Part shown: in pieces, positions 17,714 through 24,561 of the stretch
How the letters are laid out: each line of letters opens with the position of its first letter
Numbering within the stretch: the first letter of the stretch is position 1
Source of the DNA: Verrucomicrobiota bacterium
GTDB lineage: Bacteria > Verrucomicrobiota > Verrucomicrobiia > Limisphaerales > JADJPG01
Length of the DNA stretch: 64,000 bases
Reading direction: 5' to 3'
NCBI GenBank assembly: GCA_016713365.1
Contig: JADJPG010000002.1
Coordinates: forward strand, 127,278-191,277
The notes under the pieces: generated by a model
What the model was told of the DNA's origin: nothing
What the model saw: only the letters and a program-made list of their open reading frames with translations
The model's database searches: none
Made by a program: the position numbers and the translations under genes

Positions 17714-17842
17714 CCTGACGCCCGTCCCTCGGAGCTTATTCGTTGCGGTAAATCCTGTTGCCTGCCGATTTGGTTTTGGCCACGTTCGGGCGTTCGGTGG
17801 TTTTTCACCTTCAACCAAACAACAGAGAAAGGCGTCGGAATC

Positions 17843-18202
17843 ATGGAAAACGATTCATCTTCGGGACTCGGCTTGCTGGGCGGTATATTAGCGTTCGTCG
17901 TCGCGGTTGGGTTGTATGTCTTCTTCTGCTACTGCCTTAAACTGATCTGCGAGAAGACCGGCCACCAGCCGGGCGTGCTCATTTGGATCCCCATCGCGAA
18001 TCTCGTCCCGCTACTCACGGTGGCCAAGTTGCCGATTTGGTTCATCGTCTTGTTTTTCATTCCGTTCGTGAATTTCTTCATTGGCATCTACCTGTGGGTG
18101 AAGATTTGTCAGGCGCGTGGCAAGTCCGGCTGGCTGGCAGTTCTGCTATTCATCCCGGTTTTAAACATCGCGTTCCTGCCCTATCTCGCGTTCTCGGAGT
18201 AG
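17843..18202 (+). CDS. DUF5684-type small membrane protein
   Basis: The 119-residue protein has about four hydrophobic helices. The first starts after a short acidic N-terminus (GLLGGILAFVVAVGLYVFF). The pattern LICEKTGHQPGVLIWIPIANLVPLL and VKICQARGKSGWLAVLLFIPVLNI is typical of DUF5684 proteins in Verrucomicrobiota and other groups. The function is unknown. The next gene has a C-terminal domain of the same design, suggesting the two are related by duplication. Confidence 0.78.
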   Translation: MENDSSSGLGLLGGILAFVVAVGLYVFFCYCLKLICEKTGHQPGVLIWIPIANLVPLLTVAKLPIWFIVLFFIPFVNFFIGIYLWVKICQARGKSGWLAVLLFIPVLNIAFLPYLAFSE

Positions 18203-18288
18203 CTGGCCGGCGGCGACACCTCGCGTCGCGTCCAGCTCGGGTCCGGCTCCCGATTCCCGACTTCCCGGATAAATCCAGTTCAGAGCGT

Positions 18289-18316
18289 CACGTTAACCGC
18301 CGATGTGGTTAACGTG
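18289..18316. promoter_or_regulatory. Perfect 10-8-10 inverted repeat, possible operator
   Basis: CACGTTAACC at 18289-18298 is repeated inverted as GGTTAACGTG at 18307-18316. No T tract follows on either strand, so it is unlikely to be an intrinsic terminator. It lies 36 bases upstream of the start at 18353, a position suitable for a dimeric regulator or a 5' RNA hairpin. Confidence 0.5.
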
Positions 18317-18352
18317 AAACAGTGCAGCTCTCTGAAGTGAAGGGATCGCGGG

Positions 18353-19132
18353 ATGAGTATCCGAATTTTACTTTCCATTTTTCTGCTGGGTTTGGTCGCG
18401 ACCGGTGCGCCGGTGGTCGACGAGAAGTTTGATACCTTGACGATTGGGAAGGACACCTTCACGAACGTCACCGTGCTGAACAAGACCCGGACCGATGTGT
18501 TCATCAGTCATTCCAAGGGCATGGCCAGCTTGAAGGTGAAGGATCTCGACACGCCCGCGCAGCTCAAACTGGGCTACCAAATCGAGCAGCCGAAGCAGAC
18601 CAAGACCGAAGCCATCAAGCAGACCATGGCGGGCATCACCGAGATGAAGGAAGATCCCCGGGTGCAGGCTGCCGAGGCTGAAGTGTTCGCCCGCTTTAGC
18701 GAGGCTCTCGAACAATTTGATCCCCGAATCTTTTACGGCTTCATCGCGGCAATCATTCTCGCCTACCTGTCGTTCTCGTCGTTGTGCCGATCCATCTGCT
18801 TGAAGGTGGCGAATCCGCCAAAAGATCTCATTCCGCTGGTGTGGCTGCCGTTGCTCAAACAGCTGCCAATGTTGAAAGCGGCGGGAATGTCGCCGGCGTG
18901 GATGCTCACCAATCTTGTTCCGGGACTGTTTCTCGTCACCTACGTCGTGTGGAGTTTCAAGATCACGCAGGCGCGCGGGAAGCACGTTGCCACGGCGGTT
19001 TTCCTGTTGCTCCCGGTGACCAATCTCTTTGCGTTTCTCTATCTCTCGATGTCGGGCGGCGCGGCGGAACCGGTGGGCGATCGACGCAATATCATCTCTC
19101 TTCATACCCCGCAGCGTCGCGAGGCGGCCTAG
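18353..19132 (+). CDS. Secreted/membrane protein with C-terminal DUF5684-like domain
   Basis: The 259-residue product starts with a signal peptide (MSIRILLSIFLLGLVATGAP). It continues with a small soluble part of about 120 residues (KFDTLTIGKDTFTNVTVLNKTRTDVFISHSKGMASLKVKDL), a pattern common in Verrucomicrobiota secreted proteins. It ends with membrane helices of the DUF5684 type (DLIPLVWLPLLKQLPML, VWSFKITQARGKHVATAVFLLLPVTNLFAFLYL). The membrane part resembles the preceding 119-residue protein. The function is unknown. A perfect inverted repeat lies just upstream. Confidence 0.72.
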   Translation: MSIRILLSIFLLGLVATGAPVVDEKFDTLTIGKDTFTNVTVLNKTRTDVFISHSKGMASLKVKDLDTPAQLKLGYQIEQPKQTKTEAIKQTMAGITEMKEDPRVQAAEAEVFARFSEALEQFDPRIFYGFIAAIILAYLSFSSLCRSICLKVANPPKDLIPLVWLPLLKQLPMLKAAGMSPAWMLTNLVPGLFLVTYVVWSFKITQARGKHVATAVFLLLPVTNLFAFLYLSMSGGAAEPVGDRRNIISLHTPQRREAA

Positions 19133-19224
19133 TCCGGTGCGGGCGGTTGTTTGCGGGATTCCATTTGCCTCAGGCGTTTCCACAGTTGCCAAGCTGAGGC
19201 GCTATCAGGTAGTTCTCTCCGCGT

Positions 19225-19728
19225 ATGGCCACCGTTTCCGAGCAATTAAGGCTCGCCCGCGAACAACAGCAACTTGATGTTTATCAGGTGGCCGAGATTA
19301 CCAAAATCAAGACGGACCACATCCGCGCGCTCGAATCCGGCACCTACGACATCTTTCCCGCGCCCGTCTACATTCGCGGTTTTACCCGCACCTACGCGAC
19401 AATGCTGAAGTTGGATGTCGCCCGTCTTCTCGCGGATCTCGATGCTGAATTATCCCGCGACGAGCGGTTCCGCGATCATCCTCCGTTGACCAACACACCC
19501 CGAAGTCCACTCGATTACGTGATGCTGCAGCTGTCCCGCATGAACTGGCGGGTGGCGCTTGGATTGGTGGGCGGTCTGGTGGTCATTGTCGGCGTCGTCA
19601 TTGCCGTCCGCAGCCGGTCCCATACTCCCGCGGATCCATTGAAGGACCTTGGTCCGGGTGTTTATCAGCCGCGGCAGGAGAAGAAGGGCGAAACCCTCCC
19701 GTTGCCGGCCACGCCGGCCAAACGGTAA
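19225..19728 (+). CDS. RodZ-like helix-turn-helix membrane protein
   Basis: The first 70 residues form an HTH_25 domain (SEQLRLAREQQQLDVYQVAEITKIKTDHIRALESG, then PVYIRGFTRTYA), the hallmark of the RodZ/YmfM family, which links MreB to the membrane. One transmembrane segment follows (VALGLVGGLVVIVGVVIAV, about residues 112-131), then a short Pro/Lys-rich tail. The beta-rich periplasmic domain of long RodZ proteins is missing, so this is a short form. It sits 98 bases upstream of rimO, a frequent order in this phylum (from memory). A role in cell shape fits the family and the mre operon elsewhere in the window. Confidence 0.8.
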   Translation: MATVSEQLRLAREQQQLDVYQVAEITKIKTDHIRALESGTYDIFPAPVYIRGFTRTYATMLKLDVARLLADLDAELSRDERFRDHPPLTNTPRSPLDYVMLQLSRMNWRVALGLVGGLVVIVGVVIAVRSRSHTPADPLKDLGPGVYQPRQEKKGETLPLPATPAKR

Positions 19729-19826
19729 GCCAGCAGAACTGGGTAAGACCGGGCCCCATTGTCCTTCTCCTCGATTTTCCCGCATTGCCTTGCTGTTGCG
19801 GCTTCGCGTAAGTTTCGCGTTCCTTG

Positions 19827-21503
19827 ATGAAGACGGACAAAGCAAACCGCCCCGTTCGCGTGGGCTTGATCTCCCTCGGATGCGCCAAAAATCTGGTCGA
19901 CGCCGAGATCATGCTCGGCTCGCTAATGAAGGGCGGCGTTGAGATCACGAACGACGCGACGCAGGCCGACGCGCTGATCGTGAACACCTGTTCGTTCATT
20001 GATGCCGCGCAGGAGGAGAGCGTGGACACGATTCTCGAATCCGCCGAAGTTCGCGAAGCCAATCATCGTGGCCAGGCGCTCATCGTTTCCGGCTGTCTGC
20101 CGCAACGGTTCCGTGAAGATCTCCCCAAGCTGCTGCCCGAAGTCGACGCTTTCATGGGCATTGATCAAGTGGCGCAGGTTGGCGAGATCGTGCAGCAGGC
20201 GTTGAACAACCGGGCCGGCAAGATTGCTTCGCCGCCCAAGGCCAAAGCTGCCAAAGGCAAGGTTGCGGCGAAGCTGGCTGAGATCGACAAGAACCGTCCG
20301 GCGTCCGCCCACGATCACGAGGAATCGCTGCGCGGCTCCGACAAGTTTGGCAAGACCAAGACCCTCGTCACACCGACGGCGGTTCCCGCCGGTCCGATCC
20401 TCGACGTAACGGCGCGTCCGACGTTCATTCCTGATTTCGGGACGCCGCGATTCCGTCTCACGCCGAAGCATTTTGCCTACGTGAAGATTGCCGAAGGCTG
20501 CAATCACCCGTGCAGCTTCTGCATCATCCCGCGGATGCGCGGCAGCCATCGCAGTCGCACACAGGCGGACATTGTCCAGGAAGCCCGGCAGCTCATCGCG
20601 GACGGCGTGAAGGAGCTCAATCTGATCTCCCAGGATTCGACTTACTACGGTCTCGACCTGCGGGCGAACCACAGCCGCGCGATTTCGTCGCCGGAGAAGT
20701 TTAACGCCGCGGCGAAGTCACTGCCGGCGGACGCCACCACGCTCTGCACACTGTTGCGGGAGCTGAATGCGTTGCCGGGAGATTTCTGGATTCGCCTGCT
20801 CTACACGCATCCGGCGCACTGGACCGATGAGCTCATCCAGACGATTGCAGACTGCCCGAAAGTGGCGCGCTACGTGGACATGCCGCTCCAGCACATCCAC
20901 GAGAACATGCTCGAGCGGATGCGTCGCGAGACCTCGCAGCAATACATCGTGGATTTGATCGCGAAGATTCGCGCGGGCATCCCGGGTATCGCGATCCGCA
21001 CGACGTTCATCGTCGGGTTTCCAGGCGAGACTGAGGCGTATTTCAAAACGTTGCTCGATTTCATTCGCGACACGAAGTTCGAGCGGCTTGGGGTGTTTTC
21101 CTACTCGAAGGAAGACGCGACCCGCGCTGCTGGCATGGCCGGGCAGATTCCTGATGCAACCAAGCAGAAGCGTCGTGAGCGCGCGATGGCCGAGCAGCAC
21201 AAGGTGGCGGTGCAAGTCTCGGAATCGTTTGTTGGTCGCACGATCCGGGTGCTCATCGAGCGCGAGGCAAATGCGAAGGAATTGACGGGTGCGAACATCA
21301 GCTCGTGGGAACACGGGCTGATTCGCGAGGCGGACGCACATGCGGCGCAGCTCAAGGGCCGCTACCTTCTGGCGCGTGGTGAGGCGGACGCGCCGGATAT
21401 CGACGGACGTGTCTATGTTCGCGGAAAGCTTGCGGTTGGACAGTTCGCCCGGGTGAAGGTTATTGGCCACACCGATTACGATTTGATTGCCGAGCCCGCA
21501 TGA
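19827..21503 (+). CDS. rimO: Ribosomal protein S12 methylthiotransferase RimO
   Basis: RimO is a radical-SAM enzyme that adds a methylthio group to Asp of ribosomal protein S12. The UPF0004 domain (LISLGCAKNLVDAEIMLG, VNTCSFIDAA, VSGCLPQR) supplies three Cys for the second [4Fe-4S] cluster. The radical-SAM loop is CNHPCSFC, and a TRAM domain closes the protein (GRTIRVLIERE to VKVIGHTDYDLI). At 558 residues it exceeds the usual 440. Extra residues include a Lys/Ala-rich linker before the radical-SAM domain and about 25 residues after YGLDLRANHS. Start is ATG 19827 (a TTG lies just before it). Its last four bases overlap pgsA. Confidence 0.95.
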   Translation: MKTDKANRPVRVGLISLGCAKNLVDAEIMLGSLMKGGVEITNDATQADALIVNTCSFIDAAQEESVDTILESAEVREANHRGQALIVSGCLPQRFREDLPKLLPEVDAFMGIDQVAQVGEIVQQALNNRAGKIASPPKAKAAKGKVAAKLAEIDKNRPASAHDHEESLRGSDKFGKTKTLVTPTAVPAGPILDVTARPTFIPDFGTPRFRLTPKHFAYVKIAEGCNHPCSFCIIPRMRGSHRSRTQADIVQEARQLIADGVKELNLISQDSTYYGLDLRANHSRAISSPEKFNAAAKSLPADATTLCTLLRELNALPGDFWIRLLYTHPAHWTDELIQTIADCPKVARYVDMPLQHIHENMLERMRRETSQQYIVDLIAKIRAGIPGIAIRTTFIVGFPGETEAYFKTLLDFIRDTKFERLGVFSYSKEDATRAAGMAGQIPDATKQKRRERAMAEQHKVAVQVSESFVGRTIRVLIEREANAKELTGANISSWEHGLIREADAHAAQLKGRYLLARGEADAPDIDGRVYVRGKLAVGQFARVKVIGHTDYDLIAEPA

Positions 21504-22099
21504 ACCTGCCGAACAAGCTCACCGTTTCCCGGTTTGTTCTCACTGCGATCTTCATGGGTGCGGTCTTTTGGCGCTCGCCGTTGAATGACACCCTCGCGCT
21601 CTTCCTCTTCAGTGTGGCGAGTTTGACGGACTATTTCGACGGAAAGATTGCGCGCAGCCGGAATCTTATCACGAACTTCGGCGCGCTGATGGACCCGCTG
21701 GCGGACAAGATTCTTACCTGTGCCGCGTTCATCGCGTTGGTTGAACGTGGGCATTTGGTGAACAATGAGGTTGGAGTGAAGGTTCACGCGTGGATGGTGA
21801 TCATTATCGTTTCTCGCGAGCTCGCGATCACTGGACTGCGTCTGCTCGCGGCGACAAAGCAGCTTGTCCTCGCGGCGGAACGTTATGGCAAGCACAAGAC
21901 CATTTCGCAGATGACCGCCATCATTGCTCTGCTGATGATGGACGCGTGTCCCGAGTGGGGGCAGTGGGCGAAGGTGGCGTTGATGCCGTGGCTGCCGTGG
22001 TTCTCCCGAGTCGCGCTGTGGATCACGGTTCTGCTCACGTTCACTTCGGGGGCACTGTATCTCTGGCGGAATCGCGAGTCGTATCTGCGCGACATGTAA
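21500..22099 (+). CDS. pgsA: CDP-diacylglycerol--glycerol-3-phosphate 3-phosphatidyltransferase
   Basis: PgsA makes phosphatidylglycerophosphate, the committed step to phosphatidylglycerol, in the inner membrane. The CDP-alcohol phosphotransferase motif is complete: DYFDGKIAR, then FGALMDPLADK. Several hydrophobic helices are present and the 199-residue length is normal. The start overlaps the rimO stop by ATGA. The next gene encodes a PgpA-type phosphatase, which would remove the phosphate to give phosphatidylglycerol, so the two neighbours form consecutive steps. Confidence 0.95.
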   Translation: MNLPNKLTVSRFVLTAIFMGAVFWRSPLNDTLALFLFSVASLTDYFDGKIARSRNLITNFGALMDPLADKILTCAAFIALVERGHLVNNEVGVKVHAWMVIIIVSRELAITGLRLLAATKQLVLAAERYGKHKTISQMTAIIALLMMDACPEWGQWAKVALMPWLPWFSRVALWITVLLTFTSGALYLWRNRESYLRDM

Positions 22100-22114
22100 T
22101 TTCCTTTCCAGGCC

Positions 22115-22852
22115 ATGAACGCATCGCCGGGATCTTCTCCACTGCTCGCGTCGGTAATTGGCGGTTGGGAGGCAGTATTTCTCGTGGTGCTAATCCTTAC
22201 TTGGTTCTGCGCTCGGCGCTTGCCAGAGCTGTGGTCTGGAATGAAACGCGGAATCGAGGAGTTCCAACGCGCGGTGCGCGAAGTCACCCATGAGATTCGC
22301 GGAGAGGAAGTTTCCTGCGAGGTAGGACGCGAAGATGACTGCAATGCGCGCCGCGATGAGTTATCCCTCTGGTTGGCGCAGGGTTTCGATGTGGGGCGAA
22401 TTCCATTTGCCACCGGCACGTTTGGATCGCTCGTTGGCGTGCTTTGGTTTGCGTCCCTCCTGGTGCCGGGCAGCTTGTGGCTCTATGTCATCGGGATGTT
22501 GCTGGGTCTGGCCGCATCTGTGAAATATTGCGGTGAGGCGGAGCGAATTCTTGGAGAGCAGGATCCAGGATCCGTGGTGCTCGATGAAATCGCCGCGATC
22601 CCGATTTGCTTCCTGCCTTGGGTGTTGGTGGAACTTTGGCGACTGAATTCTATGCCGCCGGTCGAACTGTTCTTATCGGGCAACAGCCTGTGGAAGGCGA
22701 TCGGCGTCTACGTCTTGTTCCGAGTGTTCGACATCTGGAAACCGTGGCCGGTGCGGCAGATCCAGAACCTGCCGGGCGGTTGGGGAGTGACCGCGGATGA
22801 TGTGCTCGCGGCGTTCTACGTGGGGTTGGTCAGTCTGTTCTTTGTGCTCTGA
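22115..22852 (+). CDS. pgpA: Phosphatidylglycerophosphatase A with N-terminal TatA-like segment
   Basis: Residues from about 85 to the end match PgpA: ATGTFGSLVGVLWF, DPGSVVLDEIAAIPI, FRVFDIWKPWPV and LPGGWGVTADDVLAAFY. They carry the conserved Asp/Glu residues of this membrane phosphatase. The first 50 residues instead look like TatA/TatB: GGWEAVFLVVLILTWF followed by the amphipathic ARRLPELWSGMKRGIEEFQRAV. The whole reads as one uninterrupted frame of 245 residues. The gene follows pgsA closely, so it likely completes phosphatidylglycerol synthesis. Whether the TatA-like part works in Tat export or only anchors the enzyme is unknown. Confidence 0.87.
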   Translation: MNASPGSSPLLASVIGGWEAVFLVVLILTWFCARRLPELWSGMKRGIEEFQRAVREVTHEIRGEEVSCEVGREDDCNARRDELSLWLAQGFDVGRIPFATGTFGSLVGVLWFASLLVPGSLWLYVIGMLLGLAASVKYCGEAERILGEQDPGSVVLDEIAAIPICFLPWVLVELWRLNSMPPVELFLSGNSLWKAIGVYVLFRVFDIWKPWPVRQIQNLPGGWGVTADDVLAAFYVGLVSLFFVL

Positions 22853-22915
22853 CAGCGCGGACGACTCCCGACTTTTTCCTGTCCTTCGACGCCGCGTTTG
22901 CCCCACAACTTAGCC

Positions 22916-23620
22916 ATGTCGTCTGCTTTACCGCTGCTCAATCTGGAGAAAGTGTCCAAGTCCTTCGTGGCCGCAGAAGGCGCGGCTCCAGTGACGGTTC
23001 TTCGCGAACTCAGTTTTGAAATTGGAGCCGGCGAATCGGTGGCGATCATTGGTCCGTCCGGTTCGGGGAAGAGCACGTTGCTGAACATCATCGGAACGCT
23101 CGACCAGCCCAGCGCGGGCAAGTTGTGGCTCGATGGACGCGATTTGAGTCAGCTGAACGAAAACGAGCTGGCATTCGTGCGAAATCAACAGATTGGCTTC
23201 ATCTTTCAGTCGCATCATCTCCTCCCACAATGTTCGGTCATCGAGAATGTGCTGGTCCCGACGATCGCGGATAAACGCGCGGGTCAGGCCAAGGACGTGA
23301 CGGTTCGTGCGGAACAATTGCTGAAACGAGTTGGGCTGGGCGATCGGATGCATCACCGACCCGGTCAGCTTTCCGGCGGCGAACGGCAGCGGGTCGCCGT
23401 GGTGCGAGCGTTGATTAACCAGCCGAAGCTGCTGCTGGCGGACGAACCGACTGGGGCGTTGGATCGTGCGTCGGCGCAAGGATTGGCGCAATTGCTGGTG
23501 GAGTTGAACCGCGAGGAGAAGGTGACCTTGATCGTCGTGACCCACGCCATTAATCTCGCCCGGCAGATGGGGCGGTTGGTGGAAATGCGTGACGGTCAGC
23601 TGGTTTCCACTTTGGGCTGA
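22916..23620 (+). CDS. lolD: ABC transporter ATP-binding protein, LolD-like
   Basis: This is a cytosolic ATPase of the MacB/LolD family that energises release of lipoproteins or related extraction across the envelope. It has a Walker A (GPSGSGKST), a Q-loop (FIFQSHHLLPQCSVIENVLVP, typical of LolD), the signature LSGGERQRVAVVRAL, Walker B (LLLADEPTGALD) and the switch His (VVTHAINL). The start is taken at the ATG giving MSSALPLL; a TTG 18 bases earlier is less likely. No LolC/LolE permease gene lies next to it, so partner genes must be elsewhere or it is used by another complex. Confidence 0.85.
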   Translation: MSSALPLLNLEKVSKSFVAAEGAAPVTVLRELSFEIGAGESVAIIGPSGSGKSTLLNIIGTLDQPSAGKLWLDGRDLSQLNENELAFVRNQQIGFIFQSHHLLPQCSVIENVLVPTIADKRAGQAKDVTVRAEQLLKRVGLGDRMHHRPGQLSGGERQRVAVVRALINQPKLLLADEPTGALDRASAQGLAQLLVELNREEKVTLIVVTHAINLARQMGRLVEMRDGQLVSTLG

Positions 23621-23828
23621 GGTTTTGGCCGGGCCATTATCCGCAAAATTACGCAAAAATAACCCTTGCCATGAATGGCTATTCGGGCAGGGTAGCGGAG
23701 TCAGTTAGATAGCCTGTCGATTCAAGGCATGGAAAATCTTCAGTTGAACGTGATTCAGTGATGATTTGAAACCCGGCGGTCGGGAACAGCCCAGGAAGAG
23801 CAGTTAGCATCTAAGTAGATAAATCATC

Positions 23829-24185
23829 ATGAGCACGAAACTGTATGTTGGGAATCTTTCCTTCAACACCACCGAGAACGATTTGCAGGACGCGTTTGCC
23901 CCTCACGGCACCGTCGCCAGCGTCGATCTCATCATGGACAAAATGACGGGCCGTTCCCGTGGTTTTGCCTTTGTCACCATGGACTCCCCTGAGTCCGCCA
24001 AGGCCGCGATTTCCGCGATGCACGGCGCGCAGTTGGATGGCCGTCCGTTGACGGTCAACGAAGCCCGCCCGCGTGAAGAACGCGCCCCGCGCAGCAGCGG
24101 CGGCGGCGGATACGGCGGCGGCGGCCGCAGCGGCGGCGGTGGCTACGGTGGTGGCGGCGGACGCGAGCGCAGCAACCGCTACTAA
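23829..24185 (+). CDS. RNA-binding protein with RRM domain and glycine-rich tail
   Basis: A single RRM fills residues 1-80. RNP2 is LYVGNLSF and RNP1 is RGFAFVTM, both intact with their aromatic residues. The last 35 residues are a Gly/Arg/Ser/Tyr-rich tail (repeats of GGGYGGGG) like those of cyanobacterial cold-inducible Rbp proteins. It probably acts as an RNA chaperone. A 5' region of about 200 bases without genes precedes it, which would suit cold-responsive leader control. An intrinsic terminator follows, so it is probably monocistronic. Confidence 0.9.
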   Translation: MSTKLYVGNLSFNTTENDLQDAFAPHGTVASVDLIMDKMTGRSRGFAFVTMDSPESAKAAISAMHGAQLDGRPLTVNEARPREERAPRSSGGGGYGGGGRSGGGGYGGGGGRERSNRY

Positions 24186-24206
24186 CCTTCGGGTTGATTT
24201 CAGGGT

Positions 24207-24239
24207 GCGGGGTTCGTGAAAGCGAATCCCGCGCTTTTT
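24207..24239 (+). terminator. Intrinsic terminator after the RRM gene
   Basis: A 10-base stem GCGGGGTTCG/CGAATCCCGC with one G-T wobble and a 6-base loop is followed by GC and five T residues. Confidence 0.88.
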
Positions 24240-24332
24240 CTTTGAGTATCCGGGACGATTTGCCTGCTGGCGGTTCCGGATAACGGCAGACCACAGCAGG
24301 CGCGAGTCGAATGATTTTGCAGAGAGAATTGA

Positions 24333-24554
24333 ATGAGCCAGCAGGAACAACACATTGAGTTGGAAGGCCGGATTTTGACCGTGCTCGCGGGAACCATGTT
24401 TCGCGTCGAGCTCGACAACAAGCATCAGGTGCTCGCCACCATTTCGGGCAAGATGCGCAAGCGCTTCATCCGCTTGACGGCCGGGGATCGCGTAAAGATG
24501 GAGATGTCGCCCTACGACCTGAACAAGGCGCGCATCACTTACCGTCTCGGTTAA
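24333..24554 (+). CDS. infA: Translation initiation factor IF-1
   Basis: IF-1 binds the 30S A site during initiation. The 73-residue S1-like OB fold is complete: IELEGRILTVLAGTMFRVELDN, VLATISGKMRKRFIRLTAGDRVKMEMSPYDLNKARITYRLG. Only the last residues differ from the common form (usually Arg-rich). The gene stands alone between the RRM gene and a convergent VWA gene whose stop lies eight bases away, and is not in a ribosomal cluster here. Confidence 0.97.
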   Translation: MSQQEQHIELEGRILTVLAGTMFRVELDNKHQVLATISGKMRKRFIRLTAGDRVKMEMSPYDLNKARITYRLG

Positions 24555-24561
24555 TCGAGCG

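Noticed and set aside
16580..17818. 412-residue minus-strand open frame opposite the aminotransferase gene
   Set aside because: Antisense shadow of a clear PLP enzyme gene.
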